Shown piece by piece: positions 56,612 to 64,000 of a stretch of 64,000 nucleotides of DNA. The notes under the pieces were generated by a model that was not told the DNA's origin, ran no database searches, and was given only the letters and a program-made list of their open reading frames with translations. Origin of the DNA: Kitasatospora kifunensis (lineage in GTDB: Bacteria; Actinomycetota; Actinomycetes; Streptomycetales; Streptomycetaceae); assembly GCF_014203855.1 (NCBI RefSeq), contig NZ_JACHJV010000002.1, forward strand, positions 744,001 through 808,000, given 5' to 3'. Made by a program: the position numbers and the translations under genes. The stretch's first letter is position 1, and every line of letters begins with the position of its first letter.

Positions 56612-57853
56612 TTGACTGTGTACTGCGGCATCGACTGGGCCGAATCGCACCACGACGTGGCGCTGGTCGACGAGGACGGGCAACTGCTGGCCAAGCGCCG
56701 GATCGGCGACGACGCGGCCGGCTACCGGCTGCTGCTGGACCTGCTCGCCGAGTACGGCGACAGTCCCGAGGAACCGGTCCCCGTCGCGATCGAGACCAGC
56801 CACGGCCTCCTGGTCGCCGCGCTGCGGACCGGGACCCGGCAGGTCTTCGCGATCAACCCGCTGGCCGCCGCCCGCTACCGGGACCGCCACGGCGTCTCGC
56901 GCAAGAAGTCTGACCCGGGCGATGCCCTGGTCCTGGCGCACATCCTGCGCACGGACATGGCCATGCACCGGCCGCTGCCCGCCGACTCCGACCACGCCAG
57001 GGCGATCACCGTGCTGGCCCGCGCCCAGCAGGACGCGGTCTGGAGCCGCCAGCAGCTGGTCAACCAGGTCCGCTCGCTGCTGCGCGAGTACTACCCCGCC
57101 GCGCTGGAAGCTTTCCAACACAAGCAGGCCGGCCTCGCCCGGCCCGACGCCCGCACGGTCCTGGCGGCCGCGCCGACGCCCGCTCGGGCGGCCCGGCTCT
57201 CTCTTTCTCAGCTGCGCTCGGCCCTCAAGCGGTCGGGACGGCAGCGCGGCATCGACTCCGAGGCCGAGCGTCTGCGTGAGGTCTTCCGCGCCCCGGCGGC
57301 CCACCATCCCCCGGCTGTCGAGGACGCTTTCGGGCAGCAACTCCTCGCCCTGCTGAAGCAGTTGGACGCGGCCTGCGTGGCGGCCGACGAGCTGGCCGAG
57401 GCGGTCGAGGCCAGCTTTCGCGACCACCCCGACGCGGACATATACCTGAGCTTCCCCGGCCTCGGCGTCCAGCTCGCCGCACGCCTGCTGGCGGAGATCG
57501 GCGACGACCGCCACCGCTTCGCCGACGCCCGCGCCCTGAAGGCCTACGCCGGCTCCGCCCCGATCACTCGCGCCTCCGGCAAGAAGAGCTTCGTGGGACG
57601 CCGGTTCGTCAAGAACAACCGGCTTATCTCCGCCGGCTTCCTCTGGGCATTCAGCTCGCTCAAGGCCTCGCCCGGAGCCGACGCCCACTACCGCCGCCGA
57701 CGCGAAGCAGGCGACTGGCACGCCGGCGCCCAGCGCAACCTGCTCAACCGCTTCCTCGGCCAGCTCCACCACTGCCTCCAGAGCCAGCAGCTCTTCGACG
57801 AACACCGTGCCTTCACCTCCCCTCTCACGTCATCGCTGACGGCTGCGGCTTGA
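56612..57853 (+). CDS. IS110-family (DEDD) transposase/recombinase
   Basis: 413 aa from TTG 56612, with GGGAGAACGG in front. The RuvC-like domain has YCGIDWAESHHDVAL with the first Asp, VAIETSHGLLVAAL with the Glu, and KSDPGDALVLAHILRTD with the paired Asp residues. The C-terminal Transposase_20 domain has FPGLGVQLAARLLAEIGD and YAGSAPITRASGKK, with the conserved Ser region. IS110 enzymes recombine DNA guided by a structured RNA from the element's own noncoding end. In this subgroup the RNA would lie upstream of the gene, where the 1.6-kb element is inserted, so target recognition is probably broken. Confidence 0.9.
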   Translation: MTVYCGIDWAESHHDVALVDEDGQLLAKRRIGDDAAGYRLLLDLLAEYGDSPEEPVPVAIETSHGLLVAALRTGTRQVFAINPLAAARYRDRHGVSRKKSDPGDALVLAHILRTDMAMHRPLPADSDHARAITVLARAQQDAVWSRQQLVNQVRSLLREYYPAALEAFQHKQAGLARPDARTVLAAAPTPARAARLSLSQLRSALKRSGRQRGIDSEAERLREVFRAPAAHHPPAVEDAFGQQLLALLKQLDAACVAADELAEAVEASFRDHPDADIYLSFPGLGVQLAARLLAEIGDDRHRFADARALKAYAGSAPITRASGKKSFVGRRFVKNNRLISAGFLWAFSSLKASPGADAHYRRRREAGDWHAGAQRNLLNRFLGQLHHCLQSQQLFDEHRAFTSPLTSSLTAAA

Positions 57854-58380
57854 CTTCCTAAGACCCAGAGATGTCTCTCAGGATCCGTCTGTCCTCGTGT
57901 ATCGCATGTTCCGTCACGCCACGGGAGGCACGGAACGTCAGCAACCGGTTCCGGCTAATCCGACTCTTCTCCGTGGGCAGAAAACTCCCCACCCCGCGAC
58001 ATGAGAGCAGAGCCGCGCCAAGCGACAGGAGTGTCGTTAGTGTCCGATCCAACGAATGAAGGGATCGTGCGATGAGATGCCTAAGAGAGTGGAAGGCGGC
58101 TCGCGCATGATTCTCACGAGGGTGGCGAACCATCACGCGCCCCGTCCCGGCCCTGGCGTTCTGCGCCTCGCTGCGCCACACTGCTGAGGCCAAGCGTTAC
58201 GACGCGAACCAGACGGGTTCGGGTGCGCCATCACTCCGATAGATAGGGTCCAATATATCCCGATATCGGCCCATGGCAGGTGTTTCGACGCCGCCTGGTC
58301 CTGATACTGGTAATCACCGCAACAATTTTAGCTAGCAGCTATTTGATCGAAAGTCTCTAACCCGGAGGGTGTCGTCAGCC
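57854..58380. other. 530-bp intergenic region, AT-richer at its right end
   Basis: No gene is recognised. GC content drops visibly from about 58230. CGGAGG at 58363-58368 is the ribosome binding site of the sigma-factor gene. Confidence 0.4.
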
Positions 58381-58881
58381 TTGGGTGCATCTCAAGAAAT
58401 TCTCGGGAATTCTACGGGAAGCCATGCGGAGAAGAACATCATCAGTGATCGGGAGCTGATCGAAATCTCTATAGCAGGCAGCAGTGAGGCATTCGCTGAG
58501 CTCTACGAAAGGTACGGGAGGGTTGCAAGCCGTCTCGCTTCTTTCTATACGGCGGATCCGCGCATCGCCCAGGGCATCGTCGCCGAAGCATTTGACAGGG
58601 TCCGTTGCGGACTCACATGTAATGGAACGCCAATCGCCACGTTCAGGGCCCATCTGATGATCGTGCTAAGAAACGTCGTTGACGAATGGATGGATCGTTC
58701 CGGGCGCCAGCTTCCGGCAGGGGGCATTGGCGGCGACCAGGCCGAGGGCGTTGCCTTCGACGGTGACGCGTCTGTGAGCGCTTCCTGCTGTCTTACGACG
58801 GGAGCTGTCCTGTTCAGCACCCGAGCGCTGGCACGGTATGCTCTGGTCCGTTCTCACACGGCCAAAGAGAACAGTGGATAA
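58381..58881 (+). CDS. Sigma-70-family factor with region 2 only (truncated)
   Basis: About 166 aa from TTG 58381, 12 bases after GGAGG; GTG 58369 is too close to that site. Residues about 20-105 read SDRELIEISIAGSSEAFAEL, YERYGRVASRLASFYTADPR and FRAHLMIVLRNVVDEWMDR, a region 2 domain that would bind core RNA polymerase and the -10 element. Region 4 is missing: after DRSGRQLPAG the sequence is Gly/Ala/Ser-rich and ends at 58881 next to mobile DNA. Codon use is less GC-biased than that of neighbours. Either a truncated ECF-type factor or a decaying gene. Confidence 0.6.
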   Translation: MGASQEILGNSTGSHAEKNIISDRELIEISIAGSSEAFAELYERYGRVASRLASFYTADPRIAQGIVAEAFDRVRCGLTCNGTPIATFRAHLMIVLRNVVDEWMDRSGRQLPAGGIGGDQAEGVAFDGDASVSASCCLTTGAVLFSTRALARYALVRSHTAKENSG

Positions 58882-59031
58882 TTCCCGCTACCTGGGATGA
58901 GCCCGTCCTGATGGCTTTGATGCGGCTCCGTCGTGGGCTGATCGCACCAAGTCCGACAGGTGAAGCAGGTGACGGCCCTGCTCCGAACGGATCGCGTTGC
59001 TCGCGATGGAGCGGGCGTTCCCTGTCGGTCG

Positions 59032-59956
59032 GTGAGTTTGCTCCGTTTTGACGGACACCATTGGTGTGGTGGTCAGGCCGCGAGGACGGTCTCGTACTCG
59101 GCGGGACTGCGGTAGCCGAGGCTGCTGTGCAGCCTTCGTATATTGAACCAGGCTTCGATCCAATCAAATATCGCGGTGCGGGCCGCTGCCCGGCTCGGCC
59201 ACGGCCGGTCGCCGATCAATTCCCTTTTGAGTGTGGCGAAGAAGGACTCGGCGAGGGCGTTATCCCAGCACTGGCCGGTACGGCCGACCGACAGACTGAT
59301 GCCGAACTCGGTTGCGAGGTTGGCGAATTCGCGGCTGGTGTGTTGGCAGCCGCGGTCCGAGTGAAACACGACCGGGCCGTTCGGGCGGCGCTGGCGGCAT
59401 GCGGTCCGCAGCGCGTCGGTGACCAGTTCGGTCCGCAGGTGGTCGGCGGTGGCCCAGCCGACGACGCGCCGTGAGGCGATGTCGATGACGGTGGCCAGGT
59501 AGAGCCAGCCCTCCTGGGTCGGGATGTAGGTGATGTCGCCGCACCAGCGTGTATCGACGGTGGCCGGGTCGGGCTGGAAGTCCCGCAGGACCAGGTCCGG
59601 CCGGGTGCCGGCATGCGGGTCGGGGATCGTGGTGCGCTGGCCTCGTCTGCGATGGCGGCCCTGCAGGCCGGATCGGCGCATCAACCGGGCGGCCCGGCGG
59701 CGGCCGCACCGCTCGCCGTCGTGTTGGAGCGCGGCATGCACGCGCGGGGATCCGTGGTTGCCGCGCGAGGTCTCGTGGACCTTGGCGATCTTCTCGGTCA
59801 GCTCCGTGTCGCGCACCGCGCGGGGACCTGGCACTGCGGTGCGGCGGGCGTAGAAGGCGGCACGGGAGACCTTCAGCAGCTCACACGCTCTTTTGACGTT
59901 GTGGCCGCCTTGCTTCTCCGCGATCTCAGGTGTCCGTCAAAGCGGAGCAAGCTCAC
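59032..59956 (-). mobile_element. IS3-like element without orfA
   Basis: The ends are inverted repeats of about 28 bp beginning GTGAG(T/C)TTGCTCCG (59032 onward and, complemented, up to 59956; three mismatches). Only an orfB-type frame fits between them; IS3 elements normally carry an orfA of about 300 bp before it. It abuts an IS1182 C-terminal half on the right. The exact ends are uncertain. Confidence 0.55.
59073..59834 (-). CDS. IS3-family transposase OrfB
   Basis: 253 aa from GTG 59834; the frame is open further upstream (EIAEKQGGHNVKRACELLKV), so the natural start may be near 59935. The core is intact: RWCGDITYIPTQEGWLYLAT with the first Asp, VVFHSDRGCQHTSREFANLA with the second, and QCWDNALAESFFATLKREL with the Glu, ending RLHSSLGYRSPAEYETVLAA. 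Related scraps lie at 45768-45996 and 60818-60920. Confidence 0.85.
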   Translation of the reverse strand: MPGPRAVRDTELTEKIAKVHETSRGNHGSPRVHAALQHDGERCGRRRAARLMRRSGLQGRHRRRGQRTTIPDPHAGTRPDLVLRDFQPDPATVDTRWCGDITYIPTQEGWLYLATVIDIASRRVVGWATADHLRTELVTDALRTACRQRRPNGPVVFHSDRGCQHTSREFANLATEFGISLSVGRTGQCWDNALAESFFATLKRELIGDRPWPSRAAARTAIFDWIEAWFNIRRLHSSLGYRSPAEYETVLAA

Positions 59957-60794
59957 CAGGATCGTCTCCCCCTACGACGTCCACGCTCGCAACGTCAGCA
60001 GGCGCGGATCGGGCTGGGACGGCTCCAAAGTCCACTTCAGCGAGACCTGCGACCCCGAAGACACCGGGCGCCCCCATCTGGTCACTGAGGTCGTGACCAC
60101 CGACGCCACGGTCGGCGGCGCGGTGGTTGTCGACCAGATCCACGACCGCCTCGAAGTCAGGCAACTGCTGCCAGGCGAGTACTACATGGGCTCCGGCTGC
60201 ATCTCAGCAGAGCTGCTGCTGACTACCCCCATCGAGCGCGGCGCCCAGGTCATCGGCCCGGTGCGACCGAACAGCACCCGGGAGAACGTCGAAGCCAAAG
60301 GATTCGGCACCGCCTCCTTTACCGTCGACTGGACAACTCGGCACGCAACCTGCCCCAACGGCCGCACCAGCCAATACTGGGCCGAGGGCCTGGACCGCAA
60401 CAACCGCCCGGCGGTCCGCATCCGCTTCGCCACCAAGACCTGTGCCCCCTGTGCTGACCGCGACGCGTGCACCCGCTCGACCTGGTACGGCGGCCAGCTC
60501 ACCATCCGCCCCCAGGAACAAAGCGCCATCCTGGAGCAGGTCCGCGCAGACCAGAACTCCCAAGAGTGGAAGGCGAAATACGCCATCCGTACCGGAGTCG
60601 AAGGCACGATCCACCAGGCGATCGCGAGCACCGGCTGCCGCCGCACCCGATACAGAAGCCTGCCGAAGACCCGCCTGGCACACGTCTTCACCGCCGCAGC
60701 GATCAACCTCATTCGCATCGATGCGTGGTGGTCAGAGCGCCCCCTCGCTTCCACCAGAACCTCGCACCTTGCCAGGATCCAGCTCGCAGCATGA
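59957..60794 (+). pseudogene. IS1182-family transposase, C-terminal half
   Basis: Reads TRIVSPYDVHARNVSRRGSG, WDGSKVHFSETC, VTEVVTTDATVGGAVVVDQI, CPNGRTSQYW, FATKTCAPCADRDACTRSTW, then AKYAIRTGVEGTIHQAIAST with the Glu region, to TGA at 60792-60794. These are the second half of an IS1182 DDE transposase, including the Cys cluster. The N-terminal half is cut off by IS3 at 59956; a matching N-terminal scrap lies at 46110-46472. Confidence 0.8.
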
Positions 60795-60817
60795 GGCCAA
60801 TTGGGCAACAGGGTCCT

Positions 60818-60920
60818 TCGACCCACTCGAAGATCGCGGACCGTGCTGTGGCCCGGCTGGGCCAGGGGCGGTCGCCGAGCAGCTCCCGTTCGAGGGTGGC
60901 GAAGAACGACTCGGCGGGTC
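60818..60920 (-). pseudogene. IS3-family transposase scrap
   Basis: PAESFFATLERELLGDRPWP then RATARSAIFEWVEG: about 33 codons of an OrfB C-terminal part, similar to the copy at 59073-59834. Confidence 0.7.
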
Positions 60921-60925
60921 TCGCC

Positions 60926-61534
60926 TGCCGGTGGCTTCTGCTGGTGACGCCCGAACAAGCAGACCCCGTCATCGCGTTGCACGTTCTCACAGCGGGTTCT
61001 GCCAGGGAGCGGGAAGTGCGTCCGATGCTGGTCAAGATGCCCCAGGCCACGGCGAATTGACGCTCCGTAGGGATGTTCCGCTGGCGCCCAGCGGGCGCGT
61101 TCAGGCTCCATCCGGGTGGCCTGTCGGATGTGTAGCGCGAGCTGGCCCGGCAAGTCACCACTGCCCGGGCCGGCGTGCAGTGGCGCGACCTGCCCGACGG
61201 ACTGCACCGTGAACTCGGCCGTGTCATGGTCGGTTCCGACGTTGAACCCAGCTGCCGCTGTGGGCAATGTCGTAGACCCCGAAGGGGATAGCCGCCGGGA
61301 GTCCGTCACCCCTGAACATGGCCGGCAGGATCCTGGAACTCTTCGCCGAGCCACGGCCCTTCCCGGGCCGTGCACACCGGCTCACACGTTTGAGTGAAGC
61401 GTGACCTCTGCTGCGCCATAGCTGGCTGCTTCCCCGCTCCTGCTTATGGGCCCGCGGCAACACGCGAGCCTCATGTCCAGCCAGTCAGCCGTCGGACCAC
61501 ATACGTCCACCGTCCTTCCTGCGGGAGCTCTGCT
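60926..61534. other. 600 bp without a supported gene
   Basis: A short plus-strand segment at about 61138-61235 (ELARQVTTARAGVQWRDLPD, then GLHRELGRVMVG) looks coding-like but cannot be assigned. GGGAG at about 61523-61527 precedes the DUF305 gene. Confidence 0.35.
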
Positions 61535-62194
61535 GTGCCTCTGTCTTCTTCCCTGCTTCGCCGTGCCGTCCTGGCCGCATCGACCGCTGCCGCCGCTGCG
61601 CTGCTGATGACGGCCTGCGCCCATGTCGGCCACAACGCAACCCAGGCTTCCGAGCGAGTCCACCCACTGCCCTCGGCCACCTCAACCGCGCCCTCCGCGC
61701 GATCGACGTCACCGCAACCCCACAACGAAGCAGATGTCGCCTTTGCACAGGCAATGGTGCCCAAGTATCAGAAGAGCATTGCGATGGCCAACCTCGCGAC
61801 CAAGCACATGTCGTCCGAGAAGGTCAGGCAGCTGGCCGCGCAGATCGAGTCGGTGGAGAGCACGGAGCTCGCCACCGTGCGCAACTGGCTGACAACGTGG
61901 GGGCAGCGGCTCCCGGACAGCGCCGAGACCACCTCGCAGCCGGCGCAGCCCACAGCCCCCGCTTCATCGCCTGGGACAGCGCGCGAGGCTGCCAGCGCCG
62001 AAGCCGGTCCAAGTGACGCCGCTGACGACAAGAGCTTCCTTGACGCCATGATCAGCGATCACCAGGACGAGATGAGCGTGGCTGCCACAGAGAAGGCGCA
62101 GGGCTCCTACGGACCCGCTAAGCAGGTGGCCGACTCCATCGTCACCTCCAGGGCTGCGGAAATCCAGCAGATGCAGGCAATGCTCGTCGGCTGA
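61535..62194 (+). CDS. DUF305 lipoprotein with altered His motifs
   Basis: 219 aa from GTG 61535, with GGGAG upstream. A lipoprotein signal ends in LLMTAC, so Cys is lipidated. Two DUF305 halves follow: DVAFAQAMVPKYQKSIAMAN (about 70-90) and DKSFLDAMISDHQDEMSVAA (about 163-182), each a four-helix-bundle pair member of the ferritin-like fold. In most DUF305 proteins the first motif has HH where this one has KY, and the second has HH where this one has DH. Extracellular membrane-attached protein of unclear function, possibly without the metal site of its relatives. Confidence 0.8.
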   Translation: MPLSSSLLRRAVLAASTAAAAALLMTACAHVGHNATQASERVHPLPSATSTAPSARSTSPQPHNEADVAFAQAMVPKYQKSIAMANLATKHMSSEKVRQLAAQIESVESTELATVRNWLTTWGQRLPDSAETTSQPAQPTAPASSPGTAREAASAEAGPSDAADDKSFLDAMISDHQDEMSVAATEKAQGSYGPAKQVADSIVTSRAAEIQQMQAMLVG

Positions 62195-62861
62195 TACGTC
62201 GGTCTTCCGCCTCCCTCTGCCTGGGCCGGCCCGGCAGCACGCGGCAGCGGATGTGAGGGGAAGCCCTGCGGGGAGCTGGCTCTTCGCCGGGGCGTCAGCC
62301 AGGCGAGTACGGCTGTCCTGTGCGTTGATCCGGCCAGCTTCGAGCCGCGATGGTGCTCCCGGCATCAGCGGAAGTCAGATCAGCGACTTCAGATGCTCCA
62401 TGGTCGGATGCCTGTTGAACCGGCTCGATCGCCGGCTGGCGAGTAGCGCACAGCAGGCAACGCCGAGCGGACGACGTCCACGATGATCGTGCTGGCACTC
62501 AAGTCGGCCGGAGCCTGTGTGCGTAGCTCGAAGACCGCACTGTCAGACCCAGGCGCCGGCCGACCCGAGCTGGCCATGGCCATTGGCCCGTACACCGCCA
62601 GAAGCGCTGGAACAAGAAATCTTGCGGCCCCTACCGCAGCCGCGGCATGGAATTACAGAATGTTGATCTTTTGGAGAAATGATGGCAGTGATGGGCCAAT
62701 TTACGTACTTCCGCAGGTTTCTCGCGCTTCTTAGTCTACGCTCAAAAGAAACCTGCAGGTTGAACTCCTCGGAGAATGAACTTGGAACTAGTAGGCGTAT
62801 CCCGGAGCAGCTTTCGCGGCATCCCAGTCTCCACACCCCGCCGAAACCGAGGAGTTCAGTG
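62195..62861. other. 670 bp without a supported gene; AT-richer on the right
   Basis: No gene is recognised. From about 62640 to 62800 the DNA is less GC-rich. A minus-strand frame at about 62389-62595 (AVFELRTQAPADLSASTIIV) is coding-like but unassigned. Confidence 0.35.
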
Positions 62862-62930
62862 ATGATCGCGACCATTGACCAGCTGGAGGCTCTCGCCAAT
62901 GATCCGAACCCACCCTCCGGTGCGCTATAG
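62862..62930 (+). CDS. Short peptide with the shared IDQLEALANDPNPP segment (copy 2)
   Basis: 22 codons from ATG 62862 to TAG 62928-62930, with GAGGAG nine bases upstream. It reads MIATIDQLEALANDPNPP plus four residues. The 14-residue core is identical to the end of the peptide at 53250-53435. The longer form there, and a similar EEFSDD segment just upstream here in another frame (compare ELSDKS), suggest that this copy may have lost its N-terminus by a one-base change. A GntR/FCD regulator gene follows 117 bases downstream. Confidence 0.45.
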   Translation: MIATIDQLEALANDPNPPSGAL

Positions 62931-63047
62931 CTTCGAACGGCCCTCCAGAAATGGCCCCGCCGTCAGCTGACTTCGGCGGACTCAGATCTGCTGCCTTCCC
63001 TGCGGGAAAGCCCACAAGATCCGCTATAACTCTCACCTGGAGCTTCT

Positions 63048-63707
63048 ATGGGAGAAGCCAGTCAATCCTTCTGGCATCGATTTCCCGCACAGGGCTTTCC
63101 GGCGCCGGCGAATTACACAGCCTTTAACCACACCTTGTGGAGCTTCGGCCGGTACATTGCCAGCGAGCTCAATCAGGGCCAGGTCCTGACAATCAGCCAG
63201 ATTACTCGACAGTTTGACGTTTCAACTTCCGTTGCGCGCGAGGTCTGCCGGGCAATGCAATCCCGCGACATGCTCAGTACCCTCTCGGGAGTCGGATCGA
63301 CAGTAGCCCACTGGGGAGATTGGAACCTCTGGGACCCCTTTGTGATGCATCTGCGCTCGGACGGCCCTCAGCGCGGCGCTCAGTTTCACGAGCTGCTAGT
63401 CCTCAGGGATGCCATCGACGCGCAGGCTGCAGCCGCTCCGAGGACGGAAGCGGAGGTGGCGGACCTTAGGCTTGCTGAAAGCGAAGTCATGCTGGCCCGG
63501 AGACGGGACCGACGTGAAGAAGTCGCCGCTGCAGACCATTTCTTCCACCGCTTGCTGCGTGAGACGTGTGGAAACAGATTGCTGCAGCAGCTCAGCGAAA
63601 GAATCGAGGGCACGCTGACGCTGTATGACCCAGAAATCATCTGTTCAGCCTTGGCTGATAGAAAACCCCGTTCTTGCCACGGTGCACTGGTGAACCAGCT
63701 GCGATGA
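63048..63707 (+). CDS. GntR-family regulator, FCD subfamily
   Basis: 219 aa from ATG 63048, with CTGGAG upstream. The N-terminal winged helix-turn-helix reads LTISQITRQFDVSTSVAREV (about 46-65), the usual GntR recognition helix with R in the VxR position. The C-terminal FCD ligand-binding domain has FHELLVLRDAIDAQAA, RREEVAAADHFFHRLLRETC and NRLLQQL. It appears complete though slightly short. FCD regulators repress nearby metabolic genes and respond to organic acids; no such operon is visible here. The short peptide 117 bases upstream is the only same-strand neighbour. Confidence 0.8.
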   Translation: MGEASQSFWHRFPAQGFPAPANYTAFNHTLWSFGRYIASELNQGQVLTISQITRQFDVSTSVAREVCRAMQSRDMLSTLSGVGSTVAHWGDWNLWDPFVMHLRSDGPQRGAQFHELLVLRDAIDAQAAAAPRTEAEVADLRLAESEVMLARRRDRREEVAAADHFFHRLLRETCGNRLLQQLSERIEGTLTLYDPEIICSALADRKPRSCHGALVNQLR

Positions 63708-63774
63708 ACGGGGAATGATGCCGCATGGGCCGCCTCGGTGCAGTTGCCCCTCGCCGGGCAGATCAAGGTGGCTT

Positions 63775-64000
63775 CGGTGGTCCTGGAGCGTGAGATAGCC
63801 CAAGGAGGCGGCTTACCGACACCGAGAGGACCCGCGTGGGAGCAGGTCAGGCTTCAGGCCAGGGTGCTTCGAGGGCGGGAGGAAGGATCGTGTGATCGGT
63901 GCCGAGTTGCGGGGCTTGGAACGGCCGGTGGAATGCCGGCAGCGCCAGTGGCGAGGAATGGCCGCGCTGGAGGGAGCCTCGAAGGCTCATCTGGTCGACT
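63775..64000 (+). pseudogene. Possible IS630-type transposase N-terminal scrap, reaching the window edge
   Basis: EREIAQGGGLPTPRGPAWEQ then VRLQA resembles the N-terminus of streptomycete IS630-type transposases (MRYPxGGGL...REQVRLQAAELF). In another frame RQRQWRGMAALEGAS resembles their winged-helix end. It is frameshifted and incomplete, and the remainder lies outside the window. Confidence 0.4.

Overview
The window is very GC-rich with strong third-position G/C bias, GTG/TTG starts, secreted small proteins, SARP/NB-ARC-TPR regulators, DUF2637 and NlpC/P60 proteins and actinobacterial transposase families. This points to a Streptomycetaceae chromosome arm or large plasmid (Streptomyces, Kitasatospora or a close relative). 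It is an accessory, insertion-sequence-rich region: at least ten transposase families are present, intact or broken, and many genes are truncated or frameshifted. No rRNA, tRNA or CRISPR array was recognised.

Layout. 1-3.6 kb: remains of a small-molecule biosynthetic locus (2OG-Fe oxygenase, NRPS condensation-domain scrap, aldehyde dehydrogenase, ATP-grasp scrap). 3.9-5.6 kb: IS5 copy A and an IS30 scrap. 5.9-20.3 kb: secreted C39-like protein, truncated NB-ARC/TPR regulator, two broken paralogues of a helicase with helicase-associated repeats, an L-type lectin/DUF11 protein, an SDR, a small secreted protein, low-complexity DNA and a run of small unknown genes. 20.4-24.7 kb: a conflict-system island with EACC1, a caspase-like protease with a membrane/PH-like tail (broken by one base and by IS5 copy B) and a Schlafen-AlbA_2-type protein. 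24.7-30.5 kb: Eis-like acetyltransferase, two secreted proteins and an XRE/NB-ARC/TPR regulator.

30.5-37 kb: ISL3 nested in the left end of an IS256 element, a lytic transglycosylase with a repetitive Pro/Thr tail, and transposase scraps. 37.5-41.5 kb: a likely surface-protein operon (41-aa peptide, 1130-aa DUF11 protein, tail-anchored small protein) closed by a 21-bp perfect hairpin. 41.5-46.5 kb: DsbA-like protein, an ISL3 scrap carrying a group II intron relic with a recognisable domain V, a secreted HExxH/ricin protein and IS3/IS1182 scraps. 46.6-53.4 kb: secreted proteins, a frameshifted aerolysin-like candidate, IS200 scrap, DUF2637 protein, frameshifted NlpC/P60 protein, IS3 scrap and the first of two short peptides sharing IDQLEALANDPNPP. 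54-58 kb: IS5 copy C next to a 1.6-kb element that sits in the 5' region of an IS110 transposase gene. 58-64 kb: truncated sigma factor, IS3, IS1182 C-terminal half, DUF305 lipoprotein, the second short peptide, a GntR/FCD regulator and an IS630 scrap.

The most interesting unit is the EACC1-caspase module. The caspase frame is restored exactly when one base is added near 21411 and the 944-bp IS5 with one TA is removed, giving a caspase / two-transmembrane / PH-like protein. Several otherwise coherent genes here carry single-base changes, mostly in G or C runs. They may be real decay or residual consensus errors, and this matters for every pseudogene call below.
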